In this document: positions 1 through 11,359 of the stretch, piece by piece
Numbering within the stretch: position 1 is the stretch's first letter
How the letters are laid out: every line of letters begins with the position of its first letter
Assembly (NCBI GenBank): GCA_006176705.1
Contig: QRFJ01003335.1
Span: forward strand, 62,001-126,000
Direction: 5' to 3'
Length of the DNA: 64,000 nt
Source of the DNA: Cocos nucifera
Taxonomy: Eukaryota; Streptophyta; Magnoliopsida; Arecales; Arecaceae
Made by a program: the position numbers and the translations under genes
The notes under the pieces: model-generated
What the model was told of the DNA's origin: nothing
Database searches by the model: none
Seen by the model: only the letters and a program-made list of their open reading frames with translations

Positions 1-23
1 GCACGTAGGGCTTCACATTTGGA

Positions 24-842
24 TCAGCAAATCGTATACCTGGAGACCATCCATCTGCTGGTTGTTTTGGTGACTGACGAATTTTGAGTTGATGGTTCCT
101 TATTTGTAGTTGGCTCTTCAGTCTCATTCTTCTGATGTGGCTCCTCCAGCTTTGTACCACTTCTTAGGGTGATAGCATTGACTTGCTCCCTTGGATTTGT
201 CTCCGTATTGCTTGGCAAGGATCCTTGAGGTCTCTCGGAGATTATCTTAGCCATTTGACCTATTTGCATCTCCAAGTTTCGAATTGCTGCTGTTTGGTCC
301 TGCCTAAGTTTGGCTTCCAAATTTTTTATAGTTGCTTCTTGGTTTTGCATAAATTTGACCATCAGCTCTTCCATGTTGGACTTCTTTTCAGGTACTTGGA
401 ATCCCGGGGGTGGCTGTTGTGCTGCATTTTGATTGCTCCATGAGAAATTTGGGTGCTGCCTCCACCCTTGATTGTATGTGTTGGAGTAGGGATTGTTTTG
501 TTGCGGCCTGAAAAAATTACCAATATAATTAGCTGTATCAGTTGTTTTAGCAAAAGGATTACCTGTCTGGCAATTGCTCGTATCATGTCCTCCTCCACAC
601 AGGTCACAAGTAATGCTCTGAACATGCATAGCTGTTCCCTTTAAGTTGTTGACTTCGGCTCTAAGGGCTGCAATTTCAGCTAGTAAGGTTGGCACGCAAT
701 CTACTCCCTGCACAGCTGCTAGTCTTTTTGGCATCATGCGCTCTGTCTGCCATTGATAGCTATTTGATGCCATCTCATCGATCAGATCGAAGGCTTCTTC
801 CTCCATTTTTTCGATTAATGGTTCCTCCTGCTGCTGCATCAA
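24..842 (-). pseudogene. gag: Athila-type gag, C-terminal part with zinc knuckle
   Basis: This continues gag in another frame. Early residues EEAFDLIDEMASNSYQWQ match the region after the capsid core. A zinc knuckle CDLCGGGHDTSNC lies at 570-608 (C-X2-C-X3-H-X4-C) and would bind the RNA genome. Downstream come Q/N-rich and coiled segments (NLEAKLRQDQTAAIRNLEMQIGQM) and then VNAITLRSGT, the usual lead-in to the protease of these elements. The apparent start is an artefact of the frameshift at about 842, and a second shift just downstream is needed to pass from the SMIDAAAGG frame into this one. The frame ends near 24, so any protease lies outside the window. Confidence 0.85.
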
Positions 843-1546
843 TCATAGAATCGATTAGTAGGAGATAAACCATTATAGAAAGTTTGTACCTGAAGCCATA
901 CGGGTAGTTGATGATGTGGACATCTCCTCAGCAGTTTCTTGAAATGCTCCCAAGCCTCATATAGTGTCTCCATGTCCATCTGCATAAAAGAAGTGATATC
1001 GTTGCGCATCTTAGCAGTCTTGGAAGGTGGAAAGTACTTGGCTAAGAATTTTTGGGCTAGGACATCCCAAGTTGTGATAGAACCTGCAGGAAGAGAATGA
1101 AGCCAACTTTTAGCTTTATCCCATAAAGAGAAAGGAAATAACCTTAATCTAATAGCATCATCCGACACCCCATTAATTTTAAAAGTATCACAAAGTTCAA
1201 GAAAATTAGAAATATGGGCATTCGGATCATCATGCACGTGTCCACTGAATTGGACAGTTGATTGAATCATCTGGATCATCGTCGATTTTATTTCGAAGTT
1301 GTTTGCTCGTACAGGCGGTCTCCTGATGCTCGAAGCTGCATCGGCTACAGATGGTGTGATGTAATCATTTAATGGATGATGTACTGGTCGAATAGCTTCA
1401 TGCTGTCCTTCAGTCGCCATATCCAATCCTAGATTGATGTCGTTAGGATCTTCAGCTGCCATGTTTCTCTCTTGTTGTAGTCTTCTAATGGTTCTTTCAA
1501 TTTCTGGATCTAAAGGTAGTAAGTTACTATGTCCAGTACGTGTCAT
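839..1546 (-). pseudogene. gag: Athila-type gag, N-terminal part
   Basis: This 235-codon frame opens at an ATG (MTRTGHSNLL) about 90 bp after the primer site, the expected place for gag. Around residues 100-235 it has the Ty3/gypsy capsid core (Retrotrans_gag family), including the stretches FLELCDTFKINGVSDDAIRL, LWDKAKSWLHSLP and FLAKYFPPSKTAKMRNDI. Capsid would assemble into cytoplasmic particles that package the element RNA. The frame stops at NRFYD; the adjacent frame continues as SMIDAAAGG, which is what this family normally has, so a one-base frameshift broke the gene near 842. Identification as gypsy gag is firm; the Athila lineage is an inference from primer site and layout. Confidence 0.85.
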
Positions 1547-1639
1547 GCACTAAATTTTTTTTTTTTAAAATAATAAAAATTAAAAATAAATTTCTAAAGT
1601 AAAGCTAGGATCAAAATTTTAATATTATTTTAGACACAA

Positions 1640-1657
1640 TCCCCGGCAACGGTGCCA
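1640..1657 (-). other. Primer binding site, tRNA-Asp type
   Basis: On the minus strand this reads TGGCACCGTTGCCGGGGA, one base from the tRNA-Asp 3' end complement used by Athila/Tat elements. It lies 6 bp from the proposed LTR end and about 94 bp before gag. Confidence 0.85.
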
Positions 1658-2585
1658 AAAACTTGATGCGTGCTAATTTATAGCTATGGCAAGTGCACCA
1701 GTCGATCAAGTAATAAAGTGAATGAGTAGAGTATCATCCCTAGAGGATTGGAAAATAAGTACTGAAAAGCTCTTTCCTATGCTTTATTTAGAAGATCGAT
1801 TTATGAGAATAAGAAATTAAAGAAAATAAAAAAAATAATTAAAAATTTTTAATTAAATAGAGAGAGTGTAAATTATTAGGGTTTTAAATTCAAGAGCAAT
1901 GGATTACTAAGGCAATCGGTTCACCAACTCAGTCAATACAATATTCAGATTTTTAGATTAATTTTATTTCATGTGACGGTGGAGTCTCCTAATTTATTCA
2001 CTACCCTTTGGTCCAGGCATAGCAAAACTATTAATATTTATTAATTATCCTTTGGTCCAGGTGTAATTTAAATAAATATTAATGCATTAGGTTTTGTGAA
2101 ACCCTCTAATTAAAATACGCTGCGTCCAAAGCGCACTAAAATTTCCGCATGCATATGAATTCTAATTTGATTCATAATACAAGGTATATAATCAAGAAGC
2201 ATTAACATAGATGTACTTGGTCCGTAACATCTATGTTCATCAGATCAATTAGAAGATGGCCAGTAATCTAAAAGCATTAAGATCAGATTTATATACTCCT
2301 CATGAATAAAATTTAAAAATAAATCATACTGAATATTGCATCAAAAGAGTGGCTACACCTTAGCCTTAGTAAAATAAAATTTAGTTCATGATAACAAATT
2401 CAAAAATAGCAAATAAAATAAAAAGCATAGAGAAATTAGACTGTTTGATTGCTGAAATTGATTGTCTGCTGCTCTTGATGTGGAGAACTTGGCGAAGAAG
2501 AAGAGGCTCCTTGATCGATGTCTTGATTCGTCGAAGAAAAATCAAAAAAACCCTTTTTGATTTTCTCACAAATCACTTTTTTTCT

Positions 2586-2586
2586 A

Positions 2587-2620
<34 letters not shown>

Positions 2621-2645
2621 CCCGTCTCTCTCTTTGTCTCTCTCT
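2586..2645. repeat. (CT)n microsatellite in LTR
   Basis: About 60 bp of imperfect CT/TTTC repeat. On the transcribed minus strand it is a GA-rich stretch just downstream of the TATA box, so it would lie near the start of the element transcript. Confidence 0.9.
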
Positions 2646-2676
2646 AATTCTTTTTTTTTTTTTCACGACAACCATA

Positions 2677-2687
2677 GGTTTTTATAG
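2677..2687 (-). promoter_or_regulatory. TATA box of Athila-like LTR
   Basis: Minus strand CTATAAAAACC, facing the PBS and gag, at a plausible U3/R position in the LTR. Confidence 0.55.
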
Positions 2688-3079
2688 ATAAAGAATTTGA
2701 TTTCCCCCAAAATCCATCAAAAATTAGGTTTAAGACTCCCAAAATAACTCAAATTAAGATCTGGATAATTCTGACCGTTGGATGTTGATCAAACGGTCCA
2801 AAAACCACTCAAAAACCCCTTAAAATAACCCAGATCAAGTCGGATTTAATATCAGCCATTGGATCAACCGTTGGATCAAATCTGGGCCGTCCGATCGCAT
2901 TGAAAGAAGGCCTTCTGATCTTTAGTTTAACGTCGGGATGAATCTCAGCCGTTGGATCTCGATCGGGAGCTGCGGATGCCATCCATCAGCGCCTTCTTTT
3001 CGACCATCCGATCAAGCTTCAGTGAAAACCGCCCGTTGGATCAGCCAGAATTCCCAAATTACCCTTCGTGGACCGTGCG

Positions 3080-5288
3080 CAGTTCGTCCAGCTGATTCAA
3101 AATAATTTCAAATTTCTTTGACCCAATCATGTTTTCAATCTGATTCTTATTATTTTAATAAATTAAAATATAAATTAAATATTTTTTAATTTGGGTAATC
3201 CTATTATAGATGATCCTGATTGCAGCGGAAGGTTCTGGATCTAGCCACGCAAGCGCCTGGCCTCTACCGGTATCCACTCGGGTTGGATCTGGAGATCCTC
3301 TTCTTCTCTATCACACCTCCAAAAATCAGATCTGGATCTGATCTGGAGGATCTTCAAAACTCTTTTGAAGATCTGCAGTCGTCCTTTTGCAGCAGCGCAG
3401 CCTTCTTGCTTTTGATCGCCTTTCCTTGATCTGAATCGCACCAACCAAAGTCCAAAACACCTTTTGGACGTGGAGAGCAAGGGGAGAAGAAGCTATGGCA
3501 TGGAGAAGGAGGGGAGAGGCAGCCTTGGGGCATGGGGTTTCTCAATTGAATTGCATTTGCATTAGGGTTGGGCGCAGGGTCTTATTTATAGACCTCTTGT
3601 GATCCAACTCCTCTTCCTCTCAACCAATCACAACCCTTTGTGAAATCAGATCTAAATCTGATTGGTTGGAATAGAGACCCCTGGATTCCTCCTTAGAGGG
3701 TGCCTAAGACCAGTCAAAGTTGGTTCTTAGGAGAACTCTAATTGGAATCCAAAAAGGAGATGGAGTCCTTGTCCAACAAGGACTCCTAGGCGCCTCCTAC
3801 TTGGGCTCATGCCACCCTTGGCGTGCGCCCTCCTCCTTGCCAGGTTCTGGCAGGGGGACAGGCCCCCACCAGCTCTCCAATAGGTGCATGACATGTGGTC
3901 AAAAGTCAAAGGATCAATGGTCAACGTTTGACCAGTCAAAGGTAGACTTTTGACCAAAGTCAAAGAACAAGAAATGGCAGGTGACCAAAAATGGCAGGTA
4001 ATGTCTTACAAATAAGACAACCTTTTCTGACTTGGACAACCTCCAGTCAGACCATATGAAGGCCTCTGATTGAGCACAAACTCCTTTGGCTCAGACAGGA
4101 CAACTTATTTATGATAGCAAAAGAAGAACGTTAGGTTCAATCGAGTGCTAGCACGATTTTCCTTGAACCTAATTGAATCTCATTCAGATCAATTGAACTA
4201 GATCAGTTCAATTGATGATCACCAGATTCAAACCCTTGTTTGTGTGACCCAGTTAGGTTCAGTTCTGTATGGTAATGGGATATGTCATGATCTCTATCAT
4301 CGACATCATCGAAACTCCTTTCGATGGATCAGAACTCTTCTGATTCGAACAGCTAGAATGATCGATCATCTAAATCATTCTAATTGCTCCCAAAATCCAC
4401 CAGTGACACCTAGCAGTATATGGTGGCAACCCATCAGAGCTGAATGCGAACCTCTTGGTGCAGCTACCTGTGTGATTAAGTTCTTCTATCTTGAGCCCCG
4501 ATCAGATTAGGGTTAAGGTGAACTCGTCAAACCCTAGTCTCTGTCATATGATGTAATCATTCGATTCGAGTCCAATGTGAAAATCTAAATAGAAACTCTT
4601 TCTATTATTTCACTCTGCCATGGCCATGGGCTTCTGGACTTGATTTTCATGATTATCATAGGGCTGCTCCTCTACCACCGAGGTAGATAGATTCCATCTT
4701 GATGCAATCCAGTTCCTACAATGAACATGCTATAGCCAACATACACCTCAGGGTTCCATATGGCTAGGAGACCGAGTAATGGTGTAGTCAAACTATAACA
4801 CCCTCAAGGTGAACTGCCGATGCATCTCAGGTCAAAGAACCAGACACACTACTGCAGCATCGAGTCAGTCATTGACGAGAAGGTAGACTTCCTAATGACT
4901 ACTCGAGGTGGTCACGCTCAGTGCCCTCGTTCTCTAACGAGTACCTGTACTCTCGCTCTGGTGTCTCCACACCGTAGACTCAAGACTCATCTACTAAAGA
5001 GAAGCGATTGTACACCAACCTTCCGGATCAATCACCATCCTCGTGATGATCCTATGGTCGGGAGCATTTTATGAGTTAATAATGATTATTCATGTCTTAA
5101 ATTTTCAACTCTTGAAAATATGAATTATCATTACCATTAACTCAAAGGATGTATCACAGACACTAAATACACATATGTGATAGAAAATAACCCATTTTCA
5201 TTAATTATAGTCAAAATTATAATTTTGCCCCTAGAAGTGTATTACAAGTGTCAGCCAATTCTGGCTTCTAGGGCACATATATCTAACA
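3080..5288 (-). repeat. 3' LTR of copia A, outer end eroded
   Basis: Matches the 5' LTR 9076-11359 almost base for base from about 3190 to 5288. From about 3082 to 3190 similarity is patchy, and the terminal TGAAGGGAAATCC seen at 9076 is missing. TATA box at 3580-3592. The inner end is TCTAACA at 5288, followed by the PPT. Confidence 0.85.
3898..3965. promoter_or_regulatory. W-box cluster, copia A 3' LTR
   Basis: A run of TTGAC/GTCAA cores on both strands within about 70 bp, the copy of the cluster described at 47871-47940. Confidence 0.6.
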
Positions 5289-5303
5289 ATCTCCCACTTG
5301 TCC
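5289..5303 (-). other. Polypurine tract of copia A
   Basis: Minus strand ACAAGTGGGAGATT directly precedes the 3' LTR, the usual copia plus-strand priming site. Confidence 0.75.
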
Positions 5304-5439
5304 TAAAGCCAATTGGCTACAAGTCTAAGTCCCATCTTCTCAAGGTGGGCTTCGATCTTCTGCTGTCCCAACGGCTTTGTAAGTGGGTCTGCCACATTAT
5401 TTGCGGAGTTGACTCTCTTGACCTCAACGTAACCTTTCT

Positions 5440-5893
5440 CAAGGTAATCGCGGATGGGTGGTATCACCGTTTGCTAGAAACTCTTCCAGCACAAACAGTC
5501 TGCTAGATGTCGACTTTCGATCATCTATATCGGACATGAAGTCCGAGTCTGTGTATCCCTGGACCAGGAGTTCTCCGTTACCAAAGACCAGCATCATATC
5601 CTTAGTTCTTCTCAAGTACTTAAGGATACATTTCACAGAAGTCCAGTGTTCTTCACCTGGATTTGACTGATATCTGCTTGTGACACTCACAGCATGGGCT
5701 ATATCAGGTCGTGTACATAGCATGGCATACATGAGGCTCCCTATTGTAGAAGCATAAGGGATCTTGCTCATGCGTTCTATTTCCTCAGGTGTGCTGGGGC
5801 ACATCTTCTTGGAAAGATGAATACCATGTCTGAAGGATATTAATCCCCTCTTAGAGTTTTCCATACTAAACCTCTTTAGTACTTCCTCTATGT
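5440..5893 (-). pseudogene. pol: Copia RT C-terminus and RNase H, internally deleted
   Basis: From the gap edge the frame reads IEEVLKRFSMENSKRGLISF, then IPYASTIGSLMYAMLCTRPD and SVTSRYQSNPGEEHW (RT tail), then the RNase H start QGYTDSDFMSDIDDRKSTS, all nearly identical to element C at 53490-53880. Just after that serine-rich stretch the sequence jumps from the WKSSKQT region to the IRDYLEKGY region at the very end of the protein, losing about 200 bp and most RNase H catalytic positions. RNase H removes template RNA during reverse transcription, so the loss is disabling. Confidence 0.88.
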
Positions 5894-6893
5894 NNNNNNN
5901 NNNNNNNNNNNNNNNNNNNNNNNNNNNNNNNNNNNNNNNNNNNNNNNNNNNNNNNNNNNNNNNNNNNNNNNNNNNNNNNNNNNNNNNNNNNNNNNNNNNN
6001 NNNNNNNNNNNNNNNNNNNNNNNNNNNNNNNNNNNNNNNNNNNNNNNNNNNNNNNNNNNNNNNNNNNNNNNNNNNNNNNNNNNNNNNNNNNNNNNNNNNN
6101 NNNNNNNNNNNNNNNNNNNNNNNNNNNNNNNNNNNNNNNNNNNNNNNNNNNNNNNNNNNNNNNNNNNNNNNNNNNNNNNNNNNNNNNNNNNNNNNNNNNN
6201 NNNNNNNNNNNNNNNNNNNNNNNNNNNNNNNNNNNNNNNNNNNNNNNNNNNNNNNNNNNNNNNNNNNNNNNNNNNNNNNNNNNNNNNNNNNNNNNNNNNN
6301 NNNNNNNNNNNNNNNNNNNNNNNNNNNNNNNNNNNNNNNNNNNNNNNNNNNNNNNNNNNNNNNNNNNNNNNNNNNNNNNNNNNNNNNNNNNNNNNNNNNN
6401 NNNNNNNNNNNNNNNNNNNNNNNNNNNNNNNNNNNNNNNNNNNNNNNNNNNNNNNNNNNNNNNNNNNNNNNNNNNNNNNNNNNNNNNNNNNNNNNNNNNN
6501 NNNNNNNNNNNNNNNNNNNNNNNNNNNNNNNNNNNNNNNNNNNNNNNNNNNNNNNNNNNNNNNNNNNNNNNNNNNNNNNNNNNNNNNNNNNNNNNNNNNN
6601 NNNNNNNNNNNNNNNNNNNNNNNNNNNNNNNNNNNNNNNNNNNNNNNNNNNNNNNNNNNNNNNNNNNNNNNNNNNNNNNNNNNNNNNNNNNNNNNNNNNN
6701 NNNNNNNNNNNNNNNNNNNNNNNNNNNNNNNNNNNNNNNNNNNNNNNNNNNNNNNNNNNNNNNNNNNNNNNNNNNNNNNNNNNNNNNNNNNNNNNNNNNN
6801 NNNNNNNNNNNNNNNNNNNNNNNNNNNNNNNNNNNNNNNNNNNNNNNNNNNNNNNNNNNNNNNNNNNNNNNNNNNNNNNNNNNNNNNNNNNNN
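5894..6893. other. Assembly gap of exactly 1000 N
   Basis: The round length suggests a placeholder. In element C the sequence between the same two flanking points spans about 2.45 kb (51040-53490), so the true gap is probably larger. Confidence 0.99.
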
Positions 6894-7202
6894 AAACATC
6901 TCCTGCAGGTGAGCCAACATTTGGCGAGCAGTCCCGATATCTTCATGTTGGCGCTGGAGCTCATCAGACATCGAGCCCAACATGTAGTATCTGGCCTTAT
7001 TGTCTTCGTCAATCCATTTTTCCAGAGACGTTCTCTGTTCAACAGATGGACAGGCTGGTAATGTGGGAGGGTCCTGGTCCAAAACATGGGTTAACTTCTC
7101 GAAACCCAAAACAATTTTGTAGTTCCTGAGCCAATCTTTATAATTGGGTCCAGTCAGTCTATGTGTGTCTAGGATACGTGCCAATGGGTTGGACGCAGAC
7201 AT
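6894..7202 (-). pseudogene. gag: Copia gag, N-terminal part up to the gap
   Basis: The start chosen is the ATG at 7202 (MSASNPLARILDTHRLTGPN), identical in context to the gag start of element C at 50729. About 100 codons are readable: NYKDWLRNYKIVLGFEKL, then LEKWIDEDNKARYYMLGSMS and TARQMLAHLQEMF, the conserved order of copia-type capsid (UBN2/gag-polypeptide family). No stop is seen before the gap, unlike the copy in C, so this shows the ancestral frame of the family. The remainder cannot be judged. Confidence 0.88.
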
Positions 7203-9055
7203 TTTTCTGTAGAGAGTCAAAGATTCTAGTTAGATACTGTAATTTTGACTTGACCAATTTGTTTAGGGATTTTATTTTTAAACAAATTAGCTCCCACTAT
7301 TTTCTCGGATCCCTACACTCCCTCTGTAGAGATGCAAAAATCTCCGCGATTGATGATTTCTAGTGGGTGGTGCGGTCTCACCAACTGACTCATCACCTCA
7401 CCTAACAGTTATTGGTGATGGGTTAGCCAATGAGTGAACAACTCTTGTTCAATGATTCTCTAATCATGGTGCACCCAAACTTGGTCTCTAATTCATGAAT
7501 CTCACCGTATCCGGAATATTGATCCACTCCTTAGTTAAGTCAGACCCACCATTTGCATAGACTGGGTTCCTAATTGGGTCTCTCACCGTATCCAAGAATA
7601 TTGAGCCCAACTCATCCTCCAGCCCATAGCATCCAATGCCTAATAGACATGGTTGCGTCTTCCCGGTGCAACTGAGCCACTGTATCCAGCCGAGAACAAT
7701 CAACCCCGGGAAGGGCCCGCACATCTACAATGGTGGAAGACCTCAGACTTAATCTTTTCTTAGGGAGAATTGATTCAGGTCTCATTAAACTAGACTTGGC
7801 TTAGTCATAACAATTATGACTAACCTAGTGGCATGGGTTCAGCTCGGATTATTGACCACCTCAGATCAGAACTGTGTCAACAGATATGGCCAGGTAAGTG
7901 AGACCGGTGGAAGGAATATGCCGTTAACTCGTACAAGAACGCATTCAGGTCGAGTAGCTTCCAATTAAAAACCAGTCGGTCGTCTGTGCCAAACTTACCT
8001 TAGACACCAAATTGTTGAGTCAGAACCAATTGGGTTAGCCTACAATCCAGACTCTAACCTCTGAGCCTAATTAGGTCTTGCTTGATCGTGACTCGATCTT
8101 GACCCAGACTTAATCCTATTAGGCTGGTCAATTTAAGCATTGTTGATCCCATCTAACCAACTCTTGATTCGGTTTGATCAACCGCTTAGACCTAATTGAG
8201 CTACCCAAGCCCGAACCCAGTATTATGAATATGTCTTAGATCTGAAATTCTCAATTTTAGACCTAATTAATATTCCATAAACTTAATTCTTAATTAAGTT
8301 GGGTTCATAAACAAAATATGCACAATAAATCCTAGGGTTTCAGGATCTAGGGTTTTGCAGAAAGTAAGTTTTGGGTTTCTGATTAAGGACGAACACGCAG
8401 CACCCCTACACGTCATAAGAACACCCCATCGAATGGGAAGAGAGGGCCTTTAAACCCTTCTTCGTTCTTATGACCGGACGGCCAAGAGGAACGCCTTAAT
8501 CAGGAACATGTAAATCTACAAAACAGTTATAGATCTATATCATATATCTCATATACAAATTTAGATCTAATCAAGGCATATTTTGCATACATCTCATGTA
8601 TCAAATCATGCATGTTTTCAGATCTAAATTATCTCATAATAATCTAAAAAATTAGATTTAAATTGATCTAATCAAAATAAATTCTAATCTAGACAATTAT
8701 GTAGAACTATTCTACAACTAGTCTAGTCATGCATCTATCATATCTCATATGATATTTAAAATTAAATAATTTTTATTTGCTGTTTATCAGATGTTATTAT
8801 AACACTTATAATATCAGAAAATAGTAAATAAGAAGATCTAAAATATGATTTAATCAGATTAAATCAAAGACATGCAAAACTATTCTATAGAACTATTCTA
8901 TTCTAGAACTAGTCATGCATATCTTCATGTTCTTAGATCCAAATCATTTAATTTTAATTTTTCTGATTTCAGATCTGATCACATCTCATGTGACATCTGA
9001 AATCACTTTATTTTCTAATTAAAATAAAATTAAAATCAGATCTAAACAATTTAGA
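7203..9055 (-). other. Long 5' leader of copia A
   Basis: About 1.85 kb between gag and PBS, matched in element C at 48869-50728. It contains a twice-repeated GGATACGGTGAGA motif and a 78-codon frame (7488-7724) that I do not regard as a gene. It would hold packaging signals, but none can be pinpointed. Confidence 0.7.
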
Positions 9056-9073
9056 ACCATGGCTCTGATACCA
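9056..9073 (-). other. Primer binding site, initiator tRNA-Met
   Basis: Minus strand TGGTATCAGAGCCATGG, the standard copia primer site, 3 bp inside the 5' LTR. Confidence 0.92.
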
Positions 9074-9650
9074 GTTGAAGGGAAATCCTGATTTCCCGGT
9101 CCAGGTTCGTCCAGATCTGATTCAGATCAAGAGATATATTTCAAAAATTTTTTCTCTTGATCTCAATCAGATCTTGATATGTTTCAGATCTGATTCTTAT
9201 TATTTTAATAAATAAAATAAAATAAGATAAATTAAATCAAATTTAATTTACCTGATTTGGGTAATCCTATTACCCTGTAGATGATCCTGATTGCAGCGGA
9301 AGGTTCTGGATCTTAGCCACGCAAGCGCCTGGCCTCTACCGGTATCCACTCGGGTTGGATCTGGAGATCCTCTTCTTCTCTATCACACCTCCAAAAATCA
9401 GATCTGGATCTGATCTGGAGGATCTTCAAAACTCTTTTGAAGATCTGCAGTCGTCCTTTTGCAGCAGCGCAGCCTTCTTGCTTTTGATCGCCTTTCCTTG
9501 ATCTGAATCGCACCAACCTAAGTCCAAAACTCCTTTTGGACGTGGAGAGCAAGGGGAGAAGAGACTATGGCATGGAGAAGGAGGGGAGAGGCAGCCTTGG
9601 GGCGTGGGGTTTCTCAATTGAATTCATTAGAATTAGGGTTGGGCGCAGGG

Positions 9651-9663
9651 TCTTATTTATAGA
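9651..9663 (-). promoter_or_regulatory. TATA box of copia A 5' LTR
   Basis: Minus strand TCTATAAATAAGA, identical in all four family LTRs (3580, 48252, 55286). Confidence 0.75.
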
Positions 9664-9969
9664 CCTCTTGTGATCCAACTCCTCTTCCTCCTCAACCAAT
9701 CACAACCCTTTGTGAAATCAGATCTAAATCTGATTGGTTGGAATAGAGACCCCTGGATTCCTCCTTAGAGGGTGCCTAAGACCAGTCAAACTGGATTCTT
9801 AGTAGAACTCTGATTGGAATCCAAAAAGGGAGGTGGAGTCCTTGTCCAACAAGGACTCCTAGGCGCCTCCTACTTGGGCTCACGCCACCCTTGGCGTGCG
9901 CCCTTCTCCTTGCCAGGTTCTGGCAGGGGGACAGGCCCCCACCAGCTCTCCAATAGGTGCATGACATGT

Positions 9970-10038
9970 GGTCAAAAGTCAAAGTGTCAATGGTCAACGT
10001 TTGACCAGTCAAAGGTAGACTTTTGACCAAAGTCAAAG
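9970..10038. promoter_or_regulatory. W-box cluster, copia A 5' LTR
   Basis: Same cluster of TTGAC cores as at 47871-47940, about 310 bp upstream of the TATA box on the transcribed strand. Confidence 0.6.
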
Positions 10039-11359
10039 AACAAGAAATGGCAGGTGACCAAAAATGGCAGGTAATGTCTTACAAATAAGACAACCTTTTC
10101 TGACTTGGACAACCTCCAGTCAGACCATATGAAGGCCTCTGATTGAGCACAAACTCCTTTGGCTCAGTCAGGACAACTTATTTATGATAGTAAAAGAAGA
10201 ACGTTAGGTTCAATCGAGTGCTAGCACGATTTCCTTGAACCTAATTGAATCTCATTCAGATCAATTGAACTAGATCAGTTCAATTGATGATCACCAGATT
10301 CAAACCCTTGTTTGTGTGACCCAGTTAGGTTCAGTTCTGTATGGTAATGGGATATGTCATGATCTCTATCATCGACATCATCGAAACTCCTTTCGATGGA
10401 TCAGAACTCTTCTGATTCGAACAGCTAGAATGATCGATCATCTAAATCATTCTAATTGCTCCCAAAATCCACCAGTGACACCTAGCAGTATATGGTGGCA
10501 ACCCATCAGAGCTGAATGCGAACCTCTTGGTGCAGCTACCTGTGTGATTAAGTTCTTCTATCTTGAGCCCCGATCAGATTAGGGTTAAGGTGAACTCGTC
10601 AAACCCTAGTCTCTGTCATATGATGTAATCATTCGATTCGAGTCCAATGTGAAAATCTAAATAGAAACTCTTTCTATTATTTCACTCTGCCATGGCCATG
10701 GGCTTCTGGACTTGATTCTCATGATCATCATAGGGCTGCTCCTCTACCACCGAGGTAGATAGATTCCATCTTGATGCAATCCAGTTCCTACAATGAACAT
10801 GCTATAGCCAACATACACCTCAGGGTTCCATATGGCTAGGAGACCGAGTAATGGTGTAGTCAAACTATAACACCCTCAAGGTGAACCGCCGATGCATCTC
10901 AGGTCAAAGAACCAGACACACTACTGCAGCATCGAGTCAGTCATTGACGAGAAGGTAGACTTCCTAATGACTACTCGAGGTGGTCACGCTCAGTGCCCTC
11001 GTTCTCTAACGAGTACCTGTACTCTCGCTCCGGTGTCTCCACACCGTAGACTCAAGACTCATCTACTAAAGAGAAGCGATCGTACACCAACCTTCCGGAT
11101 CAATCACCATCCTCGTGATGATCCTATGGTCGGGAGCTGTTTATGAGTTAATAATGATTATTCATGTCTTAAATTTTCAACTCTTGAAAATATGAATTAT
11201 CATTACCATTAACTCAAAGGATGTATCACAGACACTAAATACACAGGTGTGATAGAAAATAACCCATTTCATTAATTATAGTCAAAATTATAATTTTGCC
11301 CCTAGAAGTGTATGACAAGTGTCAGCCAATTCTGGCTTCTAGGGCACATATATCTAACA

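Larger units (their letters stand above)
1..3080 (-). mobile_element. Athila-like Ty3/gypsy retrotransposon, 5' portion
   Basis: Reading leftward there is a 5' LTR (about 3080 to 1664), a tRNA-Asp primer site, a 90-bp A/T-rich spacer and a gag gene that runs off the window edge; pol and the 3' LTR would lie further left. The Asp primer site and the gag protein with a C-X2-C-X3-H-X4-C knuckle fit the Athila/Tat branch. The right edge is uncertain because copia element A begins there without a clean terminus. Gag is frameshifted, so this copy is inactive. Confidence 0.8.
1664..3080 (-). repeat. 5' LTR of the Athila-like element
   Basis: The LTR starts (plus orientation) at TGATGCG next to the primer site. 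It holds a TATA box, a CT microsatellite and a run of degenerate 'ccgttggatc' motifs at about 2770-3045. No ORF of interest. The far terminus is not clear: by about 3080 the sequence already resembles the LTR of copia element A, so about 1.4 kb is a working length. Confidence 0.65.
3080..11359 (-). mobile_element. Ty1/copia element A (same family as element C)
   Basis: Plus-strand order is 3' LTR, PPT, RNase H/RT end, 1000-N gap, gag start, long leader, tRNA-Met PBS, 5' LTR, so the element reads leftward. LTRs and coding regions are close to element C. The 5' LTR is complete (9076-11359); the 3' LTR has lost its terminal tens of bases and no target duplication can be checked. RNase H carries an internal deletion, so this copy cannot move by itself. 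Confidence 0.9.
9076..11359 (-). repeat. 5' LTR of copia A, complete
   Basis: 2284 bp from TGAAGGGAAATCC to ATATCTAACA (plus orientation), i.e. TG...CA. Matches 46549-48849 in reverse orientation. TATA box at 9651-9663, W-box cluster at 9970-10038, paired CCAAT boxes at about 9697-9740. Confidence 0.92.

Noticed and set aside
2388..2687. Frames with Ser/Leu or Arg/Glu runs near 2.4-2.7 kb
   Set aside because: They are translations of the CT microsatellite in the Athila LTR.
4244..4510. An 88-codon frame antisense to the A/C LTR, identical in protein at 4244, 10316 and 47326 and partly at 54626
   Set aside because: It lies in young, nearly identical LTRs, so identity says nothing about selection. 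In the older LTR G the frame is interrupted, and there is no known family.
5888..7220. Long frames spanning 5.4-7.2 kb
   Set aside because: They run through the 1000-N gap; only the ends are real RT-RNase H and gag sequence, and their relative frame is unknown.
7488..7724. A 78-codon frame in the copia leader, present in A and in C (50205-50441)
   Set aside because: Of the four base differences seen, three change the residue, so there is no sign of purifying selection. Part of it is a twice-repeated GGATACGGTGAGA motif.
10892..11146. An 84-codon frame (MHLRSKNQTHYC...) repeated at 4820, 10892 and 46762
   Set aside because: Same reasoning: antisense in the LTR, not open in G.
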